Made by a program: the position numbers and the translations under genes. The notes under the pieces are model-generated. The model searched no databases. It saw only the letters and a list, made by a program, of their open reading frames with translations, and was not told the origin of the DNA. From Bacteroidales bacterium (GTDB lineage Bacteria; Bacteroidota; Bacteroidia; Bacteroidales; Lentimicrobiaceae), in contig JADIZB010000026.1 of the NCBI GenBank assembly GCA_016705005.1, positions 1 to 22,272 of the forward strand: a DNA stretch of 22,272 bases, written 5' to 3'. Below are positions 14,393 through 21,953 of the stretch, piece after piece; position 1 is the first letter of the stretch; every line of letters starts with the position of its first letter.

Positions 14393-15031
14393 TTACATAT
14401 CCCCTGCTAGAATATTTATTTTGCCTGTGCTGACTATGGATCTATCTGCAATCAATGTAGCCATAGCACGGTTCTTGTTCTCATCGCGTAACGCTTCTTC
14501 AATAGCTTGCTGAAACAGCGCTTCATATTTCTGTGCGTTAGCATCATCATTCGAGAATATGCTTGCTTCCCTCATTGCACCATACAGGTAACAGCTAGGA
14601 TGATTTGTCAGCATGTCATTGGTTGACGTTGTAGCGATTGAATAGCCTTTCTTGTACCGCAGCACAAAACTGAATGCGTCAGAACATTTGTATTCAAACG
14701 CTATGTTAGAGCCGTCGATAGTGTAATATCTTGGCTGGCTATTACTATCATCAGTCACTGGAAGCATCTCGGGCGACACGTACACCATTTCTATCCGGTT
14801 ACCGTACTCAGTCAACCATAAGCCATAATTAGCCTGATAACCTGATGGCAGCGCGATATAACGACTGCCTGCAGTGGCGGTCAGTGTTGCTTCTACTTCA
14901 CCAACGCGGCTATCAATCAGCTTGTTTATGCGCTTTTCTGCAAGCGTGATGAAGTCAGTAATCTCACTGACTGACCTATGATGCCAGCTTGCGATAGAAG
15001 CCTGTAAATCAGTGTAATTAGCGAGCGCCAT
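14393..15031 (-). CDS. Head-tail adaptor (head completion) protein
   Basis: A 212-residue protein starting MALANYTDLQASIASWHHRS then EITDFITLAEKRINKLIDSR, followed by strands (SRYIALPSGYQ, RYYTIDGSNIAFEY) and a C-terminal helix (YEALFQQAIEEALRDENKNR). This is the pattern of the podovirus adaptor family (SU10/P22 gp4-like), which forms a ring under the portal after packaging and joins the tail. The start overlaps the previous stop as TAATG. Length and position after coat and decoration genes are normal for the family. Confidence is good for the family; no enzymatic muramidase motif is apparent. Confidence 0.78.
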   Translation of the reverse strand: MALANYTDLQASIASWHHRSVSEITDFITLAEKRINKLIDSRVGEVEATLTATAGSRYIALPSGYQANYGLWLTEYGNRIEMVYVSPEMLPVTDDSNSQPRYYTIDGSNIAFEYKCSDAFSFVLRYKKGYSIATTSTNDMLTNHPSCYLYGAMREASIFSNDDANAQKYEALFQQAIEEALRDENKNRAMATLIADRSIVSTGKINILAGDM

Positions 15032-15225
15032 TATCTTTTATATGTTCTTTTTGGTGCTGGTTGTTTTGGCAATTCTTGCTTTATCGGTATTTCAAGAACT
15101 TCTTGCTCTTGCTCTTGTTGTTTTGGCGCATCCAATGAGCCGCCACGAGCTAGTAAATCATCTATTTCTTTTTGGTCGCTGGTTAACACGTAACCATGAT
15201 CAGGGTGGAATACTCTTATAGGCAT
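15031..15225 (-). CDS. Small linker-region protein with Gln/Glu/Pro-rich tail
   Basis: A 64-residue protein beginning MPIRVFHPDHGYVLTSDQKE then IDDLLARGG, followed by a low-complexity tail (KQQEQEQEVLEIPIKQELPK) and a basic end KRTYKR. Short proteins starting M-P-x-x-x-F-H-P-x-H-G lie between coat and adaptor genes in numerous phages; the role is unknown, possibly a head or adaptor accessory. GGAG lies nine bases upstream of the ATG. It follows two small stem-loops at the end of the decoration gene and overlaps the adaptor start. Confidence 0.7.
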   Translation of the reverse strand: MPIRVFHPDHGYVLTSDQKEIDDLLARGGSLDAPKQQEQEQEVLEIPIKQELPKQPAPKRTYKR

Positions 15226-15244
15226 TTCTATAACTCCAATAAGC

Positions 15245-15287
15245 GGGGATCACCGTAGCCAGCAATCCCCAATCCTAAGGCAGGATT
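15245..15287 (-). promoter_or_regulatory. Two adjacent stem-loops after the decoration gene
   Basis: AATCCT (15271-15276) pairs with AGGATT (15282-15287) around a five-base loop, overlapping the decoration gene stop. Next, GGGGAT (15245-15250) pairs with ATCCCC (15265-15270) around a 14-base loop. No U-tract follows, so mRNA stabilisation or processing between the abundant head genes and downstream genes is likelier than termination. Confidence 0.5.
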
Positions 15288-15780
15288 AACTTGTTGCGAA
15301 AGGTGTTGCAGGTGTAGAGGTTCCACAGAAGATGTTTCCTTCTACTAACCACGCGCTACCTGAATACGTCAGTGTATACCGATCACCGATCACGCCGCCA
15401 GTAGTAGAGCCATTGCTTGAAATTGCAACGTGCGTACTGCCATCAGCGGAAAACCCGTCTATCTCGGTCGCATCGGTCGTATAACCAAACAATGTACCTA
15501 AAATGAACTCACTTGCGGGAGTTCCGGTTATGGTTTTGGCTGCACCACCTGTTATGGTTACAGTGGTAGCGAACTCAAACTGACAGCCCAACTCCGGTGA
15601 TGCTGGCAGCGTATAAACAACGCCAGCCGCACGATCAAACAGGCATAAAGCACCTGATTCACTCGATTTGAGCGTACGTGTTGCACCTACGCCACTAATT
15701 ACTTCTCTGTGCTGACCTGGAACCGCTACACCTTGCGCCGTGCGGAATCCTAGTTGGTCAATTGCTGTTGATATAGTCAT
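15286..15780 (-). CDS. Probable head decoration protein
   Basis: A 164-residue, Gly/Thr/Ala-rich, beta-type protein with no cleavable signal. Recognisable parts are SGALCLFDRAAGVVYTLPAS, then GCQFEFATTVTITGGAAKTI, and near the end RYTLTYSGSAWLVEGNIFC with TPATPFATS. Proteins with this L-x-Y-x-G-x-A-W-x-V-x-G ending are found right after coat genes in many phages and are thought to be head decoration or stabilisation proteins. It begins 15 bases past the coat stop, with AAGGAG eight bases upstream of ATG, an almost exact copy of the coat's ribosome site. High expression and a capsid role are inferred from that and from the position. Confidence 0.65.
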   Translation of the reverse strand: MTISTAIDQLGFRTAQGVAVPGQHREVISGVGATRTLKSSESGALCLFDRAAGVVYTLPASPELGCQFEFATTVTITGGAAKTITGTPASEFILGTLFGYTTDATEIDGFSADGSTHVAISSNGSTTGGVIGDRYTLTYSGSAWLVEGNIFCGTSTPATPFATS

Positions 15781-15788
15781 CTCTAAAT

Positions 15789-15794
15789 CTCCTT
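15789..15794 (-). promoter_or_regulatory. Strong Shine-Dalgarno of the decoration gene, matching the coat's
   Basis: AAGGAG, then ATTTAGAG, then ATG. The coat gene has AAGGAG, ATTTAAAG, ATG: one difference in 14 bases and identical eight-base spacing. Confidence 0.7.
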
Positions 15795-15795
15795 A

Positions 15796-17022
15796 TTAGT
15801 TAGCTGCGCCGATCAATCTACAAGCCCATTCAGGTCTCAATGCTGCAAAACCATAGAGCATATCAATCCGTAACACTCGGCGGTTCATGCCGATATCAGA
15901 TCCGCGCCAAACACGCAGCGACATACCTTCACGGGTTTCAACTGAACATTTGTCAGCATCGTCCATAATTTCTAATGGTGCATTAACAAACTGGAATGCC
16001 TCTTTATGGTACATAATCGGTTGCACGTAGTTTGTTGAAGCTGCACCAACGAAAGTTATATCAGCGCCATCAGCAGGAGTTCCAGAACAATTCTGACGTG
16101 GATCAGTTGTGTCGTAGATCATTGCTGGAGTGAACGTGATGCTGGTCGTAGTCGCTGAAACAACGGTGAACTGTTTCAAGTGAGCATAAGCTACTTTAGT
16201 CTCTGGATGAACGTCGAGAATCGGAGTTTCACCAGATCCAGCACCAACAGTAAACACCATACCAGCAACAGGAGCGGCTGATAATCCGTCTACAGTCAGA
16301 GTAGTAATACCGCTTGTCAATGTACCGTTGTTGATCTCACCAGCAACGTCAGCAGCATTCGGCAATGTCCAGCAACGTTCGTTCTCGTGGAAATCAGCCA
16401 TAGCGGTACGGGTAACGAAACCCTCACGGTATTGACGGCTTAGATCAGCTTGAGGATTGAAGTATGATGGCACACCGGCAACCAATGAGGCCATGGTCAC
16501 TGAGTCAATCTGCACATGCCTATCAGTCTTAGGAGCGGCTTTTTGATTCAGTTTTGCCCTTGCCAGATTAGGAGTTGACAAATTAGCGATTGCACTACCA
16601 GCAGTTCCAGCAACTTGTGCGGTTGCTTTTGTGTAGTATGTGATCGCTTCAGATTCAACGATAGATATCAGTTTCGATATTGCAGGCCGAATGTATCGTT
16701 TTGTGAACATTGCGACATCTTTGGGCGAATCGGTTTTTAACAAGCTATCGGTGTAATTGAACTCCATGTCAACACCTTTCAGAGTCGACATAGTGATAGT
16801 TTGTGTTTCTTCAGTAATCGGGCTGATCTGCATCGCATTGCCTGTACGAACATTAAACTCGTTAGGTTTGCGAACGCGCAGAGTATCACCAATCTTAGCG
16901 CCGCCCTTACCGAAAGAATCGTCATACTGACGGTCAACAGTTTGCAATAGTTCGCACTGTTCGTGCAACTCGGTTAACGCTTCTCGCGCAACCATGTCAA
17001 TGAATTTATATGTATTAGCCAT
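15796..17022 (-). CDS. Major capsid (coat) protein, P22 gp5-like
   Basis: A 408-residue protein forming the icosahedral shell. Features of the P22 coat family: start MANTYKFIDMVAREALTELH, the segment KIGDTLRVRKPNEFNVRTG (43-61), FTKRYIRPAISKL (105-117), SRQYREGFVTRTAMADFHEN (about 194-213), and the C-terminal GSDIGMNRRVLRIDMLYGFA then RPEWACRL. Between about 225 and 345 lies a Thr/Gly/Ala-rich beta region in the place of the inserted I-domain that stabilises P22 coat folding. Size agrees with the family. The gene has the strongest Shine-Dalgarno in the window, as expected for the most abundant virion protein, and follows the scaffold gene. Confidence 0.9.
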   Translation of the reverse strand: MANTYKFIDMVAREALTELHEQCELLQTVDRQYDDSFGKGGAKIGDTLRVRKPNEFNVRTGNAMQISPITEETQTITMSTLKGVDMEFNYTDSLLKTDSPKDVAMFTKRYIRPAISKLISIVESEAITYYTKATAQVAGTAGSAIANLSTPNLARAKLNQKAAPKTDRHVQIDSVTMASLVAGVPSYFNPQADLSRQYREGFVTRTAMADFHENERCWTLPNAADVAGEINNGTLTSGITTLTVDGLSAAPVAGMVFTVGAGSGETPILDVHPETKVAYAHLKQFTVVSATTTSITFTPAMIYDTTDPRQNCSGTPADGADITFVGAASTNYVQPIMYHKEAFQFVNAPLEIMDDADKCSVETREGMSLRVWRGSDIGMNRRVLRIDMLYGFAALRPEWACRLIGAAN

Positions 17023-17030
17023 CTTTAAAT

Positions 17031-17036
17031 CTCCTT
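17031..17036 (-). promoter_or_regulatory. Strong Shine-Dalgarno of the coat gene
   Basis: AAGGAG eight bases before the coat ATG, with an A/T-rich spacer (ATTTAAAG). It is nearly duplicated before the decoration gene. Confidence 0.7.
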
Positions 17037-17094
17037 ACAGCCTCACGGCGTATTGTTGCATTAGTGGAAATGATCAGCGCATCACTGCGTTAAA

Positions 17095-17940
17095 TCATGC
17101 GTAACCCTTGCGCCGCCATTTTGCATACTCAGCTTGTGACATGTCTTTTGGATTGCGTAGAGACTTATCACCACCAGATTTAAGCGTAGTCACTGGTTTT
17201 GCTTGCTGTACTATTTTTGGCTTCGCAGGCTGTTTCTGTATTATCTGGTTACCGACATAAGCCAAATGTAGCAATTTATAAAGTCTTGGATCTGCTTTGG
17301 ATGACTTAACATCGTCAACATCAAACCCTAGTTTCGACACTGCAAATTGCTGCAAATTGCCCTCAAGTTCAGGGGACCAGTCTTTTATCTCTCTACGTAA
17401 TACAGACTCGCTTTCCTCAATACGCTTGGCAATCTCTTGCTGCTTTTCGAGAGCTAAATTCTGTTGTTTCTGTGAGATTGATTGAGCAAGTATGTTTCTT
17501 TGCTCTTCAAGGCCGCTTTTATAAAACATTAACTGTTGAGCCTTAACCGGGTCCTGTTCACTAAGCGCGAACAAGTCTACCTTCTTAAACTCATCAAGTT
17601 GCTTATTAAGCGCGACCACCTCAGCGATTTCTTGTATATGCGCCTGGTGAAATTGAGCTTGCGACTCAAAAGTTTTTCGCTGTTCTGCTAATGACTGCGT
17701 TTTGACCGTATAGTCTTTCTGCATGTCCTTAACAGCTACAGCAATATCTTTTGGAAGCTTATATTGTTTCTGGTTAAACTCAATCTCTTCACTGTCGTCT
17801 ACAGTCTCCTCGGGTTGCTCTTCAGAGTCCTCTGATTCCGTATCTTCAGTTACTTCTTGATCATCTTCATACACATCTTGCTCGACTTCCTCGGCTAGTG
17901 TTTCTAGCTCTGGACTGGTCGTCTCGATATCATCGCTCAT
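17095..17940 (-). CDS. Scaffolding protein
   Basis: A 281-residue protein with the layout of P22-like scaffolds: a very acidic N-terminus (about 1-55, many Glu/Asp), a long charged helical centre probably forming coiled coil (about 70-190, Gln/Glu/Lys-rich), and a basic C-terminal end (PKDMSQAEYAKWRRKGYA) of the type that binds coat protein. Scaffolds direct procapsid assembly and leave before packaging. Its ATG overlaps the portal stop as ATGA, with GAGGTG eight bases upstream, and the coat gene follows. There is no sign of a fused protease. The assignment comes from composition and order portal-scaffold-coat. Confidence 0.82.
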   Translation of the reverse strand: MSDDIETTSPELETLAEEVEQDVYEDDQEVTEDTESEDSEEQPEETVDDSEEIEFNQKQYKLPKDIAVAVKDMQKDYTVKTQSLAEQRKTFESQAQFHQAHIQEIAEVVALNKQLDEFKKVDLFALSEQDPVKAQQLMFYKSGLEEQRNILAQSISQKQQNLALEKQQEIAKRIEESESVLRREIKDWSPELEGNLQQFAVSKLGFDVDDVKSSKADPRLYKLLHLAYVGNQIIQKQPAKPKIVQQAKPVTTLKSGGDKSLRNPKDMSQAEYAKWRRKGYA

Positions 17941-19967
17941 TGTTGTAACACCTCTTGTTGTGCCATTTCTGGCTGGATCTGTTGATCTTGGCCGGGAGTT
18001 ATGTCCGGCGTTTGCATCAAATTCTGTATTGTCTGAATAACCATCATTTGTATCTGTTCTGGTGTCATTGATGTGCTGACAGTTTTAAGCCTGTTAGTTT
18101 CAGCGTTATAAGCATCAATCTTTACCTTCTCGACATCGATTTGCTTATCTTGGTTCACCTGCTCAAGTTGTTGCTGCAATTGCTGCATGGCTTGTTGAGC
18201 CTGCTGCTGTACTTGCTGTAACTGTTGCTGCAATGCTTGTACTTGTGGATCTTCACCAGTCACTTGTGGCGGTAGCATTGCTTTGAATCTCTCGGCTATC
18301 TCATCAGCACCAGGCCAATCAAGATTTTTAGCAATCAGATCACTGATCAAGCTGGATGCCGCAGGATTAACGCGTGAGAACTCAATCATTTGTTGAGCGG
18401 CTTCCTGACGTTTTGTTGTGTAGCCTGGACCAACTTCAACAACAACATCATATTTCCCTACGCTAAAGTCGTATATGTTGCTGATATCATCTTCGCTTTT
18501 TGGCTGACCTAACCTGATGTTCTCAGATTCCTTTTTATCTTCACCAAGTATGCGAATAACACGCCCTTTAGTGTAAACGTGCGGGATTAGATCAACAATT
18601 ATCACCCCAGCTTGTCGCAACATGCGAGCCTGGTTATCGATAAAATGGAATGTGCCAGTATCAGACTCGCGCTGTCTGGCAATGATCGCACGTCCTGAGA
18701 CTGCATTATCCTGCTCACCAATCGACGCACCGAACATGCCCATTGTTGCCCGGATGTCATCAGAGCTATTAATTGCTTCCTGCAATACTCCAGCAGGGAC
18801 CCCGGCAAATGGCTGTCTTTGTGGGGCAACACGGCCTTTCTTGTACTCAAGATAAGGATAGTTCTTAGTGTTAGCAGTTGCCCATTTCTGCAGATCTACT
18901 AACGAATCTTCTTCAGCAATAAACGGTGCTTTTGCTTGCGAAGATACCAACTCTGTAGCAGTTGACCGCCAAAAATTAAGCATCCTAGCCGAGTCTTTCG
19001 AGTCACGGATAAGAGATTTGAATATGCGCTTGTTCTCTATGTTTACTTCTTCTCCGTAGCAGGGCACGATAGGAATGTATCTGCCTGCCCATTCGTTTTC
19101 TTCTAAGATCTCTTTACTATTAATTATGTATTGCGTGACTTTCTTGCTCTTAACTACCCGGCTATCTGTTTTAGTAATGCCGAGCGCCTCAAACATCTCG
19201 AGATTATCGTTATAAACTTCCTCGTCAACAACATCGCCATCAGATAGCAAACATACTGTTTTGTCTACATCCTCGCGCTTCCAATACTCTGCAATCCAGA
19301 CGCCATCATCATTAATCCATTCGTATTCAGACTTGTCGTCAGCTATCCAATCGTTTTCTTCAGCTTTTGGGAAACGCTCTTTGTATTCGTCAAGCGTTAT
19401 CCGGTCAACGACAAAGCAGCAGTTCCAGTCAGATCCGTCAGCACTGGTTGCATATGGATCGCCATAGATAGAGAATTGATTATTTACGCGCTCAATAACG
19501 ATATCCTGATCGAATGATTCATCGTCAGCGTATTGGGTATTAATGCGGATATAACCAGGATAACCGCCAGCAACAGCATGTGTTAACGCGGTATCATAAG
19601 CAACATCAGCATTGCTGCTAACTTCAATGTTGCGGATAAGGCCGTTTAATATCTCGGCCGTCTCTGGATCTGAATAATCATCAACAGGTCGAGCGCGAAT
19701 AGTTGGTTTGTTTTGGCGCGCATCATTAACGACTTGTCTAATGTGCGCAGGGAATTTATTTATTGTTAATGTTGGTTTGCCTTCATGGCGTCTGGCCTCA
19801 ATATCTTCTGCTGACCATTGTTCACCAAGCAAGCCGAACTTGATATCTTCTAGAGCTAATTCTCTGTTATCTTTTTCTTTTTCAACGGCTAATAGAAATT
19901 TTTCACGAGCTTCCGCTATGAATTTTTCTTGGTCGTCGTCAGAGTCTTTTTCTTCTTCGTAGTCCAA
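17937..19967 (-). CDS. Portal protein, P22-like barrel portal
   Basis: A 676-residue portal, which forms the dodecameric DNA entry ring, binds terminase and nucleates assembly. Family signs: LLGEQWSAEDIEARRHEGKP then TLTINKFPAHIRQVVNDARQ (about 47-86), HAVAGGYPGYIRI (130-142), SGRAIIARQRESDTG (about 418-432) and IYDFSVGKYDVVVEVGPGYT. The C-terminal 100 or so residues are extremely Gln-rich and helical (QALQQQLQQVQQQAQQAMQQ), matching the long barrel seen in P22-like portals. The start is TTG at 19967: an in-frame stop lies 24 bases upstream and no early ATG exists. The GGAG eight bases before it sits in a small hairpin. Confidence 0.9.
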   Translation of the reverse strand: MDYEEEKDSDDDQEKFIAEAREKFLLAVEKEKDNRELALEDIKFGLLGEQWSAEDIEARRHEGKPTLTINKFPAHIRQVVNDARQNKPTIRARPVDDYSDPETAEILNGLIRNIEVSSNADVAYDTALTHAVAGGYPGYIRINTQYADDESFDQDIVIERVNNQFSIYGDPYATSADGSDWNCCFVVDRITLDEYKERFPKAEENDWIADDKSEYEWINDDGVWIAEYWKREDVDKTVCLLSDGDVVDEEVYNDNLEMFEALGITKTDSRVVKSKKVTQYIINSKEILEENEWAGRYIPIVPCYGEEVNIENKRIFKSLIRDSKDSARMLNFWRSTATELVSSQAKAPFIAEEDSLVDLQKWATANTKNYPYLEYKKGRVAPQRQPFAGVPAGVLQEAINSSDDIRATMGMFGASIGEQDNAVSGRAIIARQRESDTGTFHFIDNQARMLRQAGVIIVDLIPHVYTKGRVIRILGEDKKESENIRLGQPKSEDDISNIYDFSVGKYDVVVEVGPGYTTKRQEAAQQMIEFSRVNPAASSLISDLIAKNLDWPGADEIAERFKAMLPPQVTGEDPQVQALQQQLQQVQQQAQQAMQQLQQQLEQVNQDKQIDVEKVKIDAYNAETNRLKTVSTSMTPEQIQMMVIQTIQNLMQTPDITPGQDQQIQPEMAQQEVLQQ

Positions 19968-19973
19968 AACCAG

Positions 19974-19985
19974 CGCTCCAAAGCG
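19974..19985 (-). promoter_or_regulatory. Small hairpin holding the portal Shine-Dalgarno
   Basis: CGCT-TTGG-AGCG on the minus strand: a four-pair stem with a four-base loop that contains most of GGAG, eight bases before the TTG start. It could lower portal translation. The stem is short, so the effect may be weak. Confidence 0.4.
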
Positions 19986-20019
19986 TTAGGTTATTTTGAT
20001 TGAGTCTTATATCACGTAT

Positions 20020-20220
20020 TTAATTTAAGGTCAATTCTTTTTCGTCCTTTATGTAACTTCCACACTTAGAACATCCTAGATGCAAATCACACATGCAGTC
20101 AGGATGCCTCATATTAAGCAGGTAGAAATTCATCCTATCCTTTTTAATAGCGTAAACATCCTTTACATATCCAACATGACCGCCACAATCTTTGTGATAT
20201 ATCTTTGTTAACTCATCCAT
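20020..20220 (-). CDS. Small zinc-ribbon-like protein between terminase and portal
   Basis: A 66-residue protein: MDELTKIYHKDCGGHVGYVK, then a helix-strand middle, then HPDCMCDLHLGCSKCGSYIK. Possible metal ligands are His9/Cys12 or Cys12/His15, Cys42, Cys44, and the Cys50-x-x-Cys53 pair, so a zinc-ribbon fold is likely. The function is unknown; DNA or protein binding in packaging or regulation is possible. The ATG at 20220 lies within the last codons of terL, with GGAGGT eight bases upstream. A longer in-frame extension to 20295 has no ribosome site, would lie wholly inside terL, and reads like terL shadow sequence. It ends 52 bases before the portal start. Confidence 0.6.
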   Translation of the reverse strand: MDELTKIYHKDCGGHVGYVKDVYAIKKDRMNFYLLNMRHPDCMCDLHLGCSKCGSYIKDEKELTLN

Positions 20221-21515
20221 GACCCTCCACCTCCAGCATAGTAGTTTTCCTGCTTGCGCTCTGGTTTTACAAAAAGATCCTCTACAACAACGCACATGAG
20301 CCCAAAAGCGTCTGCTCCATGCGATGCCCAGTCATGTTCTGGACCTAATCCAATATTGCGCGCGTCGTCTTTCTTCTCGTGATATGACCCTAGCGCTTCA
20401 ATACCTGGCTGTGTTGTTGGCTCATTAAAAAAGCATGATGGCAGCCACCTACGAGCAGCTTCAATGCGCATCATCGCAGCGCCTTTGCCCTGGTTTGGCA
20501 CAACCTCAACATCATAGCCAGCAGATTCAAACGCGGATTGATATGACACAGCAAACACTTTATCATTCGTTGCGCCATCATGAGGAAGCCATAATTGACA
20601 TTTCTTAGGCTCATAATCTTTTGATCGCATCCATTCCAAATGAGCGCCAATTGGCTGACCAACCACTTCATAATAATCAAGTACCCTTATTTCTTTGCCA
20701 ATTATCTGAGCGACCCATATCACAAACGCATCAGCACGCGCACCAGTTCCACCAATATCGAAAAACAAGTGATACTTCATTAAAGGATCTGGCTGAACTC
20801 TGCCTATCCTGTTATCTTTCCGCGCATCAGCCAGATGCTTTGCAAAGTATGCGCCTTGGTTAACTGTTGCATAGCCACCTTCCCAGATATGCTCATACTG
20901 ATCTGGATTAGTCATTAAGCAGTCTTTGCGCTCCTGGTCAAGCACGCCAGGAAAAAACGGATTATCTGACCAATTGGCGCGAATAACTATTGAACCAGTA
21001 GGAGGATTTACGCCACGAAGCATTGAGTCAACCGGGTCCGTTTTTCTTCTAGGGTTCCATGTAAACCATATCTCGGAATTTTCTGCACGAATCGTAGGCC
21101 GCAACAATGACAATGAGCGCTCACTCAATGTTTGCGCTTCTTCTACCCATGCGCGTTCAAAACCTTCTAGTGACTTGATTGACTCCGCATTATGATCTTG
21201 CATGCCCTGAAACGTGATAATGCCATCTCCAGGCGTTTTGATCACTTCATTGTATAACTTGAAGCCATGAGATTCATTAAGGCCAAATTGCTGTAGTTTG
21301 TCTTCAATCAAGCGCTTACTGGATTCTTTCAGTGTTTTCTGAACTTCTCGAATGCAAACAGAGCGCAAACCAGGAATTGCCAGAGAGTCTTCAATTAAAC
21401 ACTCAGCTCGATTATGTGATTTACCAGATCCACGACCTCCCCATATGCCTTTATAGCGAGATGGATTCTCGAGAGGTACAAAAACTCTAGGAAGTTTTAT
21501 CTTGATCTGTGTCAA
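20208..21515 (-). CDS. terL: Terminase large subunit (packaging ATPase/nuclease)
   Basis: A 435-residue two-domain terminase of the Terminase_3 (PBSX-like) type. ATPase: Walker A GGRGSGKS (26-33), Walker B with catalytic Glu in AWVEEAQ (122-128), and the coupling segment WFTWNPRRKTD (150-160). Nuclease: FFDIGGTGARADAF with Asp253 (251-264), PHDG around Asp313, and HDWASHGADAFG (394-405) supplying further metal ligands. It drives DNA into the procapsid and cuts concatemers. The start is TTG at 21515: an in-frame TAA directly precedes it and the next Met is past Walker A. No strong Shine-Dalgarno is seen, so translation is probably coupled to terS, which it overlaps by 29 bases. All key residues are intact. 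Confidence 0.95.
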   Translation of the reverse strand: MTQIKIKLPRVFVPLENPSRYKGIWGGRGSGKSHNRAECLIEDSLAIPGLRSVCIREVQKTLKESSKRLIEDKLQQFGLNESHGFKLYNEVIKTPGDGIITFQGMQDHNAESIKSLEGFERAWVEEAQTLSERSLSLLRPTIRAENSEIWFTWNPRRKTDPVDSMLRGVNPPTGSIVIRANWSDNPFFPGVLDQERKDCLMTNPDQYEHIWEGGYATVNQGAYFAKHLADARKDNRIGRVQPDPLMKYHLFFDIGGTGARADAFVIWVAQIIGKEIRVLDYYEVVGQPIGAHLEWMRSKDYEPKKCQLWLPHDGATNDKVFAVSYQSAFESAGYDVEVVPNQGKGAAMMRIEAARRWLPSCFFNEPTTQPGIEALGSYHEKKDDARNIGLGPEHDWASHGADAFGLMCVVVEDLFVKPERKQENYYAGGGGSWMS

Positions 21516-21907
21516 TTATTTCTTTGGTGAGTTTGATATTGAGCGCTTCGCCGTTCTTTCCGGTCAGCTCTGTTTTGTTGACATAGAAACCCAACACTTT
21601 ACCAATTAACTCTTCAGCTTTTATGGCAGATTCTACCTTATCGAGACTTTCTCCATGCTCACCAAGCTTCATCAAGCGTTCAATATGTTGCTCCAATGTT
21701 CTGCCAACACGCTCTGCTATTGGCCTTCGTAGATGCTCTATTCTCAAGGATATATCAAGGTTTTGCATAAGCTCATACGCTTCATTATTTACTTCTGGCA
21801 TCAAGCATCCCATCACAAGAATAAGCCGCCCGATAAGCATCACTCTGATTCATTCCTGAAACAATGCTTTGGCAGAATTTCTCTTGTTTAGATGTTAGAG
21901 CCATCAT
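21487..21907 (-). pseudogene. terS: Terminase small subunit with apparent +1 frame disruption
   Basis: The start region (ATG ATG at 21907/21904, after AAGGA) encodes MALTSKQEKFCQSIVSGMNQ then SDAYRAAYSCDGM, the typical terminase small-subunit N-terminal DNA-binding helix-turn-helix. The frame stops at 21785-21787 after LDARSK. The conserved continuation, PEVNNEAYELMQNLDISLR and onward to ELTGKNGEALNIKLTKEI, lies one base ahead and runs to 21487. The breakpoint must lie between about 21788 and 21849. Removing one G from the GGG at 21809-21811, or one seven-base GATGCTT copy, would restore one frame of about 138 residues. Possible causes are mutation, a sequencing indel or recoding. The second frame has a GTG at 21843 and ATG codons at 21840 and 21813-region positions, but would lack the DNA-binding part. 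Confidence 0.8.
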
Positions 21908-21953
21908 TCAATTCCTTTAACTTTTCCGCTATTTTAGCACAAATAATACTCAT
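21888..21953 (-). CDS. Possible 21-residue peptide overlapping terS start
   Basis: MSIICAKIAEKLKELNDGSN plus Ile. The ATG overlaps the previous stop as ATGA, with AGAGAGGA five bases upstream, a good ribosome site. It ends inside terS in another frame. It may be a real micropeptide, predicted mostly helical, or merely a coupling device that brings ribosomes to the terS start. No homology is recognised. Confidence 0.35.
   Translation of the reverse strand: MSIICAKIAEKLKELNDGSNI

Noticed and set aside
20221..20295. N-terminal extension of the zinc-ribbon-like protein
   Set aside because: The extra 25 residues lie wholly within terL, have no ribosome site and look like out-of-frame terL sequence rich in Cys/Trp/Arg.
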